Assembly: GCA_018819205.1 (NCBI GenBank)
Contig: JAHJQE010000034.1
Coordinates: forward strand, 1-35,202
DNA length: 35,202 nt
DNA from: Gammaproteobacteria bacterium
Lineage (GTDB): Bacteria > Pseudomonadota > Gammaproteobacteria > Burkholderiales > Gallionellaceae
Direction: 5' to 3'
The translations under genes were made by a program, and so were the position numbers. Positions within the stretch are counted from its first letter, which is position 1. Each line of letters begins with the position of its first letter. The notes under the pieces were generated by a model. The model had not been told where the DNA came from and did not search any database. It saw only the letters and a list, made by a program, of their open reading frames with translations. Positions 27,402 to 35,055 of the stretch are shown one piece after another.

Positions 27402-28866
27402 TCTTTCAGCGACGCCCCGCTTCGTTCCACTTGCCCTCTCTTGCGCCGTCTGGCTGACACTGTCCGGTTGCGCCACCACCGGGCTGGATAGCAAACCTGT
27501 CGAACCGGGACGCATCGAACAACTGCTGGAGCCGAAGGCGGAGGTGCCGGCCGCACTGCGCCCGTTCGTGCTGCGCGATCAGGAACAAGGCCGGCGCGAC
27601 CGCGTGCTGAACGAGGCCATGGCTGGCTTGGTCGCACTGGAACTATCGCAACTTCAAACCGCCCAACGCCTGCTGTCCGATGCTCAGTCACTTATCGAGA
27701 CCATCTACGCGCAGAACCCGGCTGCAAACCGCGCGCGCAGCAATTTCGTACCGGAGGCCGACAAGGACTTCAAGGGCGACCCCTACGAACGCGCCATGGT
27801 CGGTTACTACCTCGCCCTCGCCGACTTCTCCGACCCCGATCTGGACAACGCGCGCGCCGACCTGCGCTTCGCCGAGATACAGGACACCATGTCCGCCTCC
27901 GAGACTTACCAGAGCGACATGATCGTCATGCCATTCATCCGCGGCTGGTTGTACAACTGTTCCGGGCGCAGCGCGCAGGCAAAGGACGAGTTCAAAGCCG
28001 TGGAAAAGGCGAAGCCCGGTATCAAGACTCCCGCTGCCAGCGACAACGTGCTGTTGATTGCGGAGGTCGGACGCGCACCGGGCAAGATCGCATCAGGTCG
28101 CCATCAGGAAGAACTGCGTTATGCACGTCACGACGACGGCCTGATACGCGGCGTCACCTTCACACAAGGTTCGCAACTGCTGGTGGGGCAGCAGATCGAG
28201 GATGTGTACTGGCAAGCTTCCACACGCGGCGGACGCGCGGTGGACAAGATACTGGCGGGCAAAGCATCGTTCCGCAACACCGCCGAGAACATCGCCACCG
28301 GTGCCGCCGTGTTCGCCCACATCACGTCCGATCTTGCGCGTGATGCCGCGCGACGCAAAGACAGCGATGATGCCGGACAATATGCCGGACTGGCAGTACT
28401 CGGCATGCTGGTCAGCATCGGCAGCGACATCGTCGCCGCATCCACCCATCCTGAAGCCGATACGCGCACCTGGTCCACCCTGCCCGACCGCATCTATGTG
28501 GCAACCACCCAGGCCGATACGAATGGAGAGACCACGTCATGGTCGCTGGGCTTCCATGATGCGAAGGGAGAACTGCAAAGTGCGGTGGAGATGAGGACCT
28601 TCCGTTCCGGTGCCTGCTTGCTGGTCTGGGGCAGACAGTATCCGGGCAGTTTTCCATCCAGTTGGACAGACAGTTCATCGCGACACGAGGCGGCGATACA
28701 TGAGACATGCCAGGGTGGCTGCAACGCAGTCGCAGAACAAGTCGCACGCGATGCCAGCAACTTCAAGACACCGCTCGTGCCGCTCGCTTCGCCCCCCGAT
28801 GAGCCTGTCAAAGTCGAGTCGAGTACGACTTTCAGGCGCAGAATCTTCCTCACCTACCCGGAGTGA
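27385..28866 (+). CDS. COG3014-like lipoprotein (uncharacterised), neighbour of LpoB
   Basis: A 493-residue putative outer-membrane lipoprotein. The ATG at 27385 (17-nt overlap with the upstream gene) gives a signal peptide ending in LSGC (lipobox); a longer frame begins at 27358 but would lack a proper signal sequence. The segment FKGDPYERAMVGYYLALADFSD and the following helical repeats, resembling tetratricopeptide-like helices, match the COG3014 group. The C-terminal half has GRAVDKILAGKASFRN, a short hydrophobic segment (AGLAVLGMLVSIGSDIV) and a terminal beta-rich part. No catalytic motif is seen. Genes of this kind occur next to LpoB- and YcfL-like genes; its function is not known to me. 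Confidence 0.75.
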   Translation: MRSIADLSATPRFVPLALSCAVWLTLSGCATTGLDSKPVEPGRIEQLLEPKAEVPAALRPFVLRDQEQGRRDRVLNEAMAGLVALELSQLQTAQRLLSDAQSLIETIYAQNPAANRARSNFVPEADKDFKGDPYERAMVGYYLALADFSDPDLDNARADLRFAEIQDTMSASETYQSDMIVMPFIRGWLYNCSGRSAQAKDEFKAVEKAKPGIKTPAASDNVLLIAEVGRAPGKIASGRHQEELRYARHDDGLIRGVTFTQGSQLLVGQQIEDVYWQASTRGGRAVDKILAGKASFRNTAENIATGAAVFAHITSDLARDAARRKDSDDAGQYAGLAVLGMLVSIGSDIVAASTHPEADTRTWSTLPDRIYVATTQADTNGETTSWSLGFHDAKGELQSAVEMRTFRSGACLLVWGRQYPGSFPSSWTDSSSRHEAAIHETCQGGCNAVAEQVARDASNFKTPLVPLASPPDEPVKVESSTTFRRRIFLTYPE

Positions 28867-28899
28867 GCGGATAATCCACCTTACCCACAGGAGAACATC

Positions 28900-29268
28900 A
28901 TGTTGAAAAAGATACTATCCATCCTGCTATTGAGCCTCATGGCCGCCTGCCATTCATTGCCTGACGCCACCATCATCATGATCGACGAAGATCATCTGGA
29001 AGACGTGGTCGAAGTAAACAACGTGCAATCCGGTCGCACGCCCACAGGCACACTGCGCGTGTGGGGCGAGCTGAAGAACCTCACCGACAAGCGTGTATTG
29101 ATCGAAGTCCGTGCAGCATTCCGCGGTGACGGCGGACGCGTGGTGGAAAAAGCCGGCGGCTGGACACGCGTATTCATCGACCCGAACTCCACACAAGATA
29201 TGGAGTTACTCTCTACCGTCAATGATGCGTCGGAGTTCCTGCTGGAAGTGCGCGAGGGGATGCAGTAA
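28900..29268 (+). CDS. YcfL-like (DUF1425) lipoprotein
   Basis: A 122-residue protein with a signal peptide MLKKILSILLLSLMAAC (probable lipobox LMAAC, Cys17). The small beta domain has NVQSGRTPTGTLRVWGELKNLTDKRV and SVNDASEFLLEVRE, resembling DUF1425/YcfL. In E. coli ycfL lies directly next to lpoB (ycfM). AGGAGA lies 6 nt before the ATG. It starts 33 nt after the COG3014-like gene and ends 7 nt before the convergent pgeF stop. Function is unknown; the neighbourhood suggests an envelope role. Confidence 0.8.
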   Translation: MLKKILSILLLSLMAACHSLPDATIIMIDEDHLEDVVEVNNVQSGRTPTGTLRVWGELKNLTDKRVLIEVRAAFRGDGGRVVEKAGGWTRVFIDPNSTQDMELLSTVNDASEFLLEVREGMQ

Positions 29269-29275
29269 GCCTGCT

Positions 29276-30013
29276 TCAGGCGAGCCAGATGAAGGTACCC
29301 ATCCGTCCGGTCACGCCGTCCCGGCGATAGGAGAAGAACGCGCTCTCCTGGTGGTAGGTACAGTAGTCGCCACCGTAGACGCGACTGATGCCCAATGCAT
29401 TGAGCCGCTGGCGTGCGAGCAGATAGATGTCGGCGTGATATTTGCCTTGATGGCTGTGCGGAATGAATGCCTGAGCAGCTTGCGGCAGACGAGCTACAAA
29501 AGCGGAGCGAACCTCCTCACCCACCTCGAATGCCGCCTGCCCGATGGCCGGCCCCAGCCAGGCCATCAGTTTGTGCGGTGCAACATCCATCGCCTGCACA
29601 GTCGCTTCGATCACGCCATCACAAAGACCGCGCCAGCCCGCATGCGCTGCGCCAACCACCGTACCGTCCTCGTCGCACAGCAGCACCGGCAGACAGTCCG
29701 CTGTCATCACCACGCACACCGAACCACGCTGCCGCGCGATGCTGGCATCTGCCACCACACGGCAGGCCGCCGCATCCGCGTTCGCCACTACCGTGCCATG
29801 CACCTGCTCCAGCCATACCGGTTCGCTGGGCAGCAATGCGGAAAGCGACTGGCGGTTGCGGTTCACCCGCACCGGGTCATCCCCCACATGCAGGCCGAGG
29901 TTCATCGAATCATAAGGGGCAAGACTCACACCGCCGGTGCGCGTAGTCTGCACGGTTCTGACGCTGGCGGGTGCCGGCCAGTCCGGGATGAGGTAGTGCT
30001 CAGACAACTTCAC
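29276..30013 (-). CDS. pgeF: Peptidoglycan editing factor PgeF (YfiH / multicopper polyphenol oxidase family)
   Basis: A 245-residue protein counted from the GTG at 30013 (MKLSEHYLIPDWPAP), supported by GAGG six bases upstream; a TTG at 30007 is an alternative. The longer frame to 30124 would run into rluD. Conserved residues are in VHGTVV, MTADCLPVLL (Cys) and GAAHAGWRGL (His), the zinc/active-site set of the family. PgeF hydrolyses wrongly built UDP-MurNAc-L-Ser peptides and keeps L-Ser out of the cell wall stem peptide; the fold is also called laccase-like. It overlaps the end of rluD by 14 nt, an arrangement (rluD-pgeF) widespread in proteobacteria. Confidence 0.93.
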   Translation of the reverse strand: MKLSEHYLIPDWPAPASVRTVQTTRTGGVSLAPYDSMNLGLHVGDDPVRVNRNRQSLSALLPSEPVWLEQVHGTVVANADAAACRVVADASIARQRGSVCVVMTADCLPVLLCDEDGTVVGAAHAGWRGLCDGVIEATVQAMDVAPHKLMAWLGPAIGQAAFEVGEEVRSAFVARLPQAAQAFIPHSHQGKYHADIYLLARQRLNALGISRVYGGDYCTYHQESAFFSYRRDGVTGRMGTFIWLA

Positions 30014-30995
30014 CGCTCGCCTCTTCGATCCGTTCCAGCAGCTCATCCATATCGTCCGGCAACGGTGTATCGAACTCAAGTCGTTTGCCGGTGACCGGAT
30101 GATCCAGTGCCAGTTTCCATGCATGCAGCGCCTGGCGCGGAAAATTGATCAGGATCTCGCGCAAAGCCGGCACGCATTTCTGTACACCCTTGATGTACAG
30201 GATATCGCCCACCAGCGGATGGTCGAGGTAAGACATGTGCACACGGATCTGGTGGGTGCGTCCAGTCTCCAGCTTGCAGCGCACCAGCGTGCAGCTGGGG
30301 AAACGCTGTTCGACGTGGACATGGGTGATAGCTTCCTTGCCGCTCCCGACCACTGCCATCTTGGTACGCTGCGTGGGATGCCGGCCGATAGGCACATTTA
30401 CTGTGTAATCGCGGTCCACCTCCCCCCACACCAGCGCCAGATATTCGCGCTTCACGCTGCGCGACTGCATCTGCCGCACCAGCGCGGTCTGCGCCACCAG
30501 CGTCTTGGCCACCACCATCAGGCCGCTGGTGTCCTTGTCCAGCCGGTGCACGATGCCCGCGCGTGGCACGTCCTTCAGTTCGGGCGCATGGAACAGCAAG
30601 GCGTTCAACAGCGTGCCCTGCCAGTTGCCGCTACCGGGATGCACCACCAGCCCCACCGGTTTATCGATGATGATGATCGCATCGTCCTCATAGACGATGT
30701 CCAGCGGGATATCTTCCGGCTCGGCCACCATCTCGGAGGGGTGCATCTGCGGAGAGACGGTCAGCTTCTCGTTGCCCCACACCTTCTGTTTGACGGTGCC
30801 AGGCTTGTCGTTGACCGTGACCAAGCCTTGCGTTATCCAGTCTTGCAGGCGGCTACGCGAGTATTCGGGGAGCAATTTGACTAGCACCTGGTCCAGTCGC
30901 AGGCCGCCGTGCTCGGTGGGCACTTTGAACTCAAGCAGGTCGGCGCTATCGTCGTCTTTGCTATAATCAGGCAATTCTTCTTCGGGTTCTATCAT
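30000..30995 (-). CDS. rluD: 23S rRNA pseudouridine(1911/1915/1917) synthase RluD
   Basis: A 331-residue protein with an N-terminal S4 RNA-binding domain (GGLRLDQVLVKLLPEYSRSRLQDWI, VTVNDKPG) and the RluA-type synthase domain with the catalytic Asp in HRLDKDTSGLMV and a C-terminal VTGKRLEFDTPLP. It makes pseudouridines in helix 69 of 23S rRNA, next to the decoding region. The 20-odd acidic residues at the N-terminus (MIEPEEELPDYSKDDD) precede the S4 domain. Its ATG shares the palindrome CATG with the bamD start on the other strand, so its promoter must lie inside bamD. Confidence 0.95.
   Translation of the reverse strand: MIEPEEELPDYSKDDDSADLLEFKVPTEHGGLRLDQVLVKLLPEYSRSRLQDWITQGLVTVNDKPGTVKQKVWGNEKLTVSPQMHPSEMVAEPEDIPLDIVYEDDAIIIIDKPVGLVVHPGSGNWQGTLLNALLFHAPELKDVPRAGIVHRLDKDTSGLMVVAKTLVAQTALVRQMQSRSVKREYLALVWGEVDRDYTVNVPIGRHPTQRTKMAVVGSGKEAITHVHVEQRFPSCTLVRCKLETGRTHQIRVHMSYLDHPLVGDILYIKGVQKCVPALREILINFPRQALHAWKLALDHPVTGKRLEFDTPLPDDMDELLERIEEASGEVV
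30959..30967 (+). promoter_or_regulatory. Extended -10 promoter of bamD
   Basis: TGCTATAAT is a perfect extended -10 (TGn plus TATAAT). It lies inside the 5' coding part of rluD, read from the other strand. The predicted transcription start (about 30974) gives a leader of about 20 nt. No good -35 was found, which is common for extended -10 promoters. Confidence 0.65.
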
Positions 30996-31800
30996 GCGTC
31001 ATAGTTTAGCCGTTTTCCTCCTGTTCACGTTAGCTGCTTGCAGCTCGCTTCCTGAAGCGGACTATGAAAAAGACAGCAAGGCCACCGCAGACGAGCTGTA
31101 TGCCAAGGCCAAGGCCGAGATGCAGGATGGCGAATTCGAGCGTGCCGTCAAGGATCTGGAGCGCATGCAGTCACGTTTCCCTTATGGCCGCTACGCGCAA
31201 CAAGCACAGCTGGACATCGCCTACGCCTGGTACAAGAAAGGCGAACCCGCCCCCGCGCTCTCCACGCTGGACCGCTTCGTCAAGCAGTTCCCCAAGAGCG
31301 ATGCGCTTGACTACGTGCTCTACCTGAAAGGACTCATCAACTTTGACGAGAACCTGAACAGCTATTTCAGCACGCTGTTCCAGCAAGACCCGGCCGAGCG
31401 CGATCCGGTCGCCTTGCGGGCCTCGTTCGATGCCTTCAAACAACTGGTCACGCGCTACCCGCAGAGCCGCTATGCAGAAGATGCGCGCCAGCGCATGCAA
31501 TACCTGCTGGTCACGCTGGCCAAGCATGAGATCGCCATCGCCAGCTACTACCTGCGCCGCGGGGCCTATGTCGCCGCACTCAACCGTGCACAGGGCGTGC
31601 TGGTCGACTACCCGGAGACCATGCAGACGCGCGACGCGCTGCAGATCATGGTGCAGGCCTATACCCGTCTCGGCATGGCCGACCTCAGCCGCGACACGCA
31701 ACGCGTGCTCGACAGCAACATCGCCAAGGACGGCATCAAGCCCTCGCAGACATTCTTCAAGGAACGCGAGACGCCGTGGTGGAAGTTCTGGGAGCTCTAA
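30994..31800 (+). CDS. bamD: Outer membrane protein assembly factor BamD
   Basis: A 268-residue lipoprotein. The signal peptide MRHSLAVFLLFTLAAC ends in lipobox LAAC (Cys16). Tetratricopeptide-like helices follow: ADELYAKAKAEMQDGEFERAVKDLERMQSRFPYG, then AQLDIAYAWYKKGEPAPALSTLDRFVKQFP, and later units to the C-terminus, as in BamD/ComL. BamD is an essential partner of BamA in outer-membrane protein insertion. Length matches the family (about 250-280). It is divergent from rluD with start codons overlapping in CATG, and the NUDIX gene starts 1 nt after its stop. Confidence 0.96.
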   Translation: MRHSLAVFLLFTLAACSSLPEADYEKDSKATADELYAKAKAEMQDGEFERAVKDLERMQSRFPYGRYAQQAQLDIAYAWYKKGEPAPALSTLDRFVKQFPKSDALDYVLYLKGLINFDENLNSYFSTLFQQDPAERDPVALRASFDAFKQLVTRYPQSRYAEDARQRMQYLLVTLAKHEIAIASYYLRRGAYVAALNRAQGVLVDYPETMQTRDALQIMVQAYTRLGMADLSRDTQRVLDSNIAKDGIKPSQTFFKERETPWWKFWEL

Positions 31801-31801
31801 G

Positions 31802-32350
31802 TTGAGATACTGCGCAGACTGCGGCGCCCCGGTCGAACTGCGCACCCCGCAGGACGACCACCGGGAACGCTACGTCTGCACGTCCTGCGACACCATCCAC
31901 TACCAGAACCCCAAGATCATCGTCGGTGCCATCCCCGAATGGGAAGACGGCCGCATCCTGCTCTGCCTGCGCGCCATCGAACCGCGCCATGGACTGTGGA
32001 CCTTACCTGCCGGATTCATGGAGAACGGCGAGACCACTGCAGAAGGTGCCGCGCGCGAGACACTGGAAGAAGCCAACGCCCGCGTCGACATCCACGAACT
32101 GCTCGGCCTCTACAACCTGCCCTACATCAACCAGGTGCAGATGCTGTTCCGCGCCACCCTGCTCGACCTCGACTTCTCGCCCGGCGTGGAAAGTCTCGAT
32201 GTGCAGCTATTCAAAGAAGAAGACATCCCTTGGGAACAACTCGCTTTCCGCCCCGTGCGCTACGCACTGGAAAACTACTTCGCCGACCGCAAGCGCGGCG
32301 AGTTCAAACTGCATAGCGGGGATCTGGAGCCGCCAGTGCGGAAGGTCTAA
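31802..32350 (+). CDS. NUDIX hydrolase with N-terminal zinc ribbon
   Basis: A 182-residue protein from the TTG at 31802, chosen because GGAG lies 7 nt upstream (in the last codons of bamD) and it gives the expected start MRYCADCGAPVEL; the longer frame would overlap bamD out of register. Residues 4-7 and 21-24 form a CxxC...CxxC zinc ribbon (YCADCG, VCTSCD). The NUDIX box is GFMENGETTAEGAARETLEEANA, with Glu in REtLEE; the usual Gly after EE is Asn. The ribbon plus NUDIX layout resembles NudC-like enzymes that hydrolyse NADH or capped RNA, but this is shorter and the substrate is not determined. It follows bamD in one transcript. Confidence 0.9.
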   Translation: MRYCADCGAPVELRTPQDDHRERYVCTSCDTIHYQNPKIIVGAIPEWEDGRILLCLRAIEPRHGLWTLPAGFMENGETTAEGAARETLEEANARVDIHELLGLYNLPYINQVQMLFRATLLDLDFSPGVESLDVQLFKEEDIPWEQLAFRPVRYALENYFADRKRGEFKLHSGDLEPPVRKV

Positions 32351-32706
32351 AGTTCGGCCAAAGCGGCCGTTGATTGTATTGTCTGTGACAGGCTGCAATG
32401 TGGTGGTAAGCGGACCTGCAATCTAGGCCGGGTATAGATATTTCGACATATTGACCCTGCAGGAGTGGTGGGATAGATTGCGACCATTCACCGCCGGTAT
32501 ATCTTTTCAATGTATGCAACCCAAGAGAAAACCGTGGTCGGTTTGGTTTTAGCCTGAAAAGACGACGAGTCGGACGCAAAAGAACTCGTGACAAGCGCGA
32601 TGGGAATATCGGCGGTCGCAGCGGCTATGGGAGAAAACCATGTGGGTCAACGGGAGAACATTGTTTGTCCATGAGGCTCAGGGATGTCCTAATAAAAGGA
32701 GAGGAA
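32351..32706 (+). other. Gene-free spacer of 356 nt
   Basis: No credible gene. It contains a small hairpin CGGCC (32355-32359) / GGCCG (32365-32369) right after the NUDIX stop with a weak T-rich tail (possible weak terminator), a second hairpin AAACCG (32529-32534) / CGGTTT (32539-32544), and the start of a 13-bp inverted repeat whose partner is at 35190-35202. I see no clear promoter for the downstream gene. A short frame on the minus strand (32304-32594) overlaps the NUDIX gene and has no family resemblance. Confidence 0.7.
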
Positions 32707-35055
32707 ATGGATTCACTGTATGATTGCAAACATACTTTGTTGATCATTGTTTTCAGCTTGGTGTTGGGCGCTTGCGATGGAAAGGAAGGAGTGAGCCGAT
32801 CTCTTGCCCCAGAAACGCCCCCCCCTGCTTCAGTTACACCAGTAACTGTTATAGCCACTGAATCCCCAACCCCATCCGAATCGGAAGCTGCCTTGGAAGC
32901 AACAACATCGGCAGCACAATCTAGCGTAATTTTAAATACAGTATATAAAAATGATGCGTTAAATAGTCTTGGTCACCTCAATGCAGCTCGTTCACACCAT
33001 ACTGCCACCCTGTTATCTGATGGCAAGGTTCTCATTGCTGGAGGTCTGCAATATAGTAACTTTCCCAAGCTGAATATTGCCGAAATTTATGATCCAGACA
33101 CCGGAAGGTTCGTTATTACAGGTAGCCTAAAGGCTGCACGCAGCGACCATACCGCCACCCTGTTGAATAACGGTAAGGTGTTAATAGTCGGAGGACAAGG
33201 ATTAAGCGAGGGCTCTCTCTCTAGCGCCGAGCTTTTCGATCCTGCAACTGGTACTTTTACTACTACAGGCAACATGCTTAGCGCACGTAGTGGGCATACG
33301 GCAACCCTTCTGAGAAATGGCAAGGTGTTGATAGCGGGCGATAACCAAGAAGTCGAAATATATGATCCGATTTCAGGTCACTTCGAAAGTGCTGGTAGGC
33401 TCCATACGGCACGAGTGGGTTCCACTGCCACGTTATTAGCTAATGGCAAAGTGCTTTTTACAGGTGGATGGAAAAGCCGCGATCAAGCAATTACTAGCGC
33501 CGAAATTTATGATCCGATTTCTGGTCAATCTGCTTTTACCGGGAACTTGGTTGCCGGAAGAGGTAGCCACGCCTCCGTCCTATTGAAAAACGGCAAGGTG
33601 TTGATAGTAGGTGGGAGCGGCCCTGGATGGAGTGGTATACAAACTGTAGAGCTTTACGATCCTGTTTCTGGCCAATTTGAATCGACGGGTAATCTTATCA
33701 ATGCCCAACCCAATATTACAGCTACTCTGCTACGTGATGGAAAAGTTCTGGTTATTGGTGGACTTGCGTACGGATTGGCTTCCAAAAACGATACAGAAAT
33801 ATATGATCCCGCAACGGGCAAATTTTCATCAACGGAGCTTCTCGAATCGACTCGTTGCTGGCATACCGCCACTTTGCTGTCTGACGGAAACGTTCTCATA
33901 ACTGGAGGGGAGCGGTATGAGTATAACGAAGGTGTGAGTTTATTAAGTGCTGAATTATATGATTCTGACACTGGTAGCTTCAGCACACCGGGATACTTTG
34001 GGGCTACAGATCACCTTGCTGTTGCACGCCGACAACATACAGCCACTCTATTAAAAAATGGCAATGTGCTAATCACGGGTGGTACAGGGATTGATAGTCA
34101 TTTAGCCAGCGCAGAACTATATGATCCCAACACCCGCACCTTTACACTTACCGGAAGGCTAATCAACTCAAGAGCCAACCATCATGCAGTCCTACTCCCA
34201 AAGGGGCAGGTGCTTATTTCTGGAGGCGGATCTGGAGGCGGAAAAGATACTGAACTTTATGGACCTGAAACCGGGAAATTTTCATATGTTGGGACCCCAA
34301 CTTTGAATGGTACTGTTTCGGCGACTGAGTTGCAGAACGGCAGGGTCTTGTTGATTGGTCATGATGCTAATTATGAGGAGTATGAAGGTGAAGGCGATCC
34401 TTCAGAACCATCTGCCCCCCCTGAGCTTTTGGCCGAAGTTTTTGATCCAGCTGTAGGTAAATTTGCACCGACTGGAAATGTGCTCGAAATTGGGTGGCAC
34501 ACAGCAACCTTGCTGAAAGATGGCAGAGTTCTTCTTTGTGTAGCCTTACTTGGAGAGGCGGAGCTTTATGATCCTGCTACCGGAAAATTATCTAAGGCGG
34601 GAAAACTCGTCGAACAACGAAATTTCCCCACAACTACCTTGCTTGCTAATGGCAAAGTTCTAATTGCTGGTGGTATGAATAGTAGTGGCCTTTATCTCAA
34701 CAGTGCCGAGATATTCGACCCCTCGACAAACACGTCTACTTCCACAGGAAATCTAAATGAAAAGCGTGTAGGGCATACTGCAACCCTGCTAAATAGTGGC
34801 AAGGTTCTGATTGTTGGTGGAGCAGGCGGGGTGAATGCTGAACTTTATGATCCTGCTACAGGTAAATTCACACTCACTGGGAAACCGTCCTTCGAGCGTT
34901 TTGATCATTCTGCCACTTTGCTGACCGATGGCAAGGTGATTGTAATTGGCGGGGGGTCAACAAACTACAATAGGTTAACCACCGCAGAGATATATGATCC
35001 GAATTCAGGTGCGTTTTCTGTTAACACTGCATTGAAGCCGTCTCCCGCGAATTGA
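32707..35055 (+). CDS. Kelch-repeat lipoprotein (14 repeats, probable double beta-propeller)
   Basis: A 782-residue protein from the ATG at 32707, preceded by AAAGGAGAGG. The signal peptide (MDSLYDCKHTLLIIVFSLVLGAC) ends in the lipobox LGAC. A Pro/Thr/Ser-rich linker spans about residues 32-80. The rest is 14 repeats of about 45-58 residues; each has [A]R..HTATLL.[D/N]GKVLI.GG, then AE[I/L]YDP.TG.F, as in galactose-oxidase/Kelch-type domains. Fourteen equals two seven-bladed propellers. Predicted location is a membrane-anchored periplasmic or surface protein, possibly binding polysaccharide or protein; no catalytic residues were recognised. Base composition is clearly more AT-rich than the neighbours, which suggests recent transfer. 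No relatives are named because I could not identify an orthologue. Confidence 0.85.
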   Translation: MDSLYDCKHTLLIIVFSLVLGACDGKEGVSRSLAPETPPPASVTPVTVIATESPTPSESEAALEATTSAAQSSVILNTVYKNDALNSLGHLNAARSHHTATLLSDGKVLIAGGLQYSNFPKLNIAEIYDPDTGRFVITGSLKAARSDHTATLLNNGKVLIVGGQGLSEGSLSSAELFDPATGTFTTTGNMLSARSGHTATLLRNGKVLIAGDNQEVEIYDPISGHFESAGRLHTARVGSTATLLANGKVLFTGGWKSRDQAITSAEIYDPISGQSAFTGNLVAGRGSHASVLLKNGKVLIVGGSGPGWSGIQTVELYDPVSGQFESTGNLINAQPNITATLLRDGKVLVIGGLAYGLASKNDTEIYDPATGKFSSTELLESTRCWHTATLLSDGNVLITGGERYEYNEGVSLLSAELYDSDTGSFSTPGYFGATDHLAVARRQHTATLLKNGNVLITGGTGIDSHLASAELYDPNTRTFTLTGRLINSRANHHAVLLPKGQVLISGGGSGGGKDTELYGPETGKFSYVGTPTLNGTVSATELQNGRVLLIGHDANYEEYEGEGDPSEPSAPPELLAEVFDPAVGKFAPTGNVLEIGWHTATLLKDGRVLLCVALLGEAELYDPATGKLSKAGKLVEQRNFPTTTLLANGKVLIAGGMNSSGLYLNSAEIFDPSTNTSTSTGNLNEKRVGHTATLLNSGKVLIVGGAGGVNAELYDPATGKFTLTGKPSFERFDHSATLLTDGKVIVIGGGSTNYNRLTTAEIYDPNSGAFSVNTALKPSPAN

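Noticed and set aside
32529-32544. AAACCG-TGGT-CGGTTT hairpin as a terminator
   Set aside because: The stem is short and the following bases are mixed G/T rather than a T-run. It lies in the middle of a gene-free spacer, so no function is claimed.
32304-32594. 96-codon minus-strand frame across the NUDIX 3' end and spacer
   Set aside because: No family resemblance, no convincing ribosome-binding site, and it overlaps a firm gene.
32990-35040. Regularly repeated DNA that could suggest a CRISPR or satellite array
   Set aside because: The period is about 135-175 nt and the repeats encode Kelch blades that differ in sequence. There are no short exact repeats with unique spacers.
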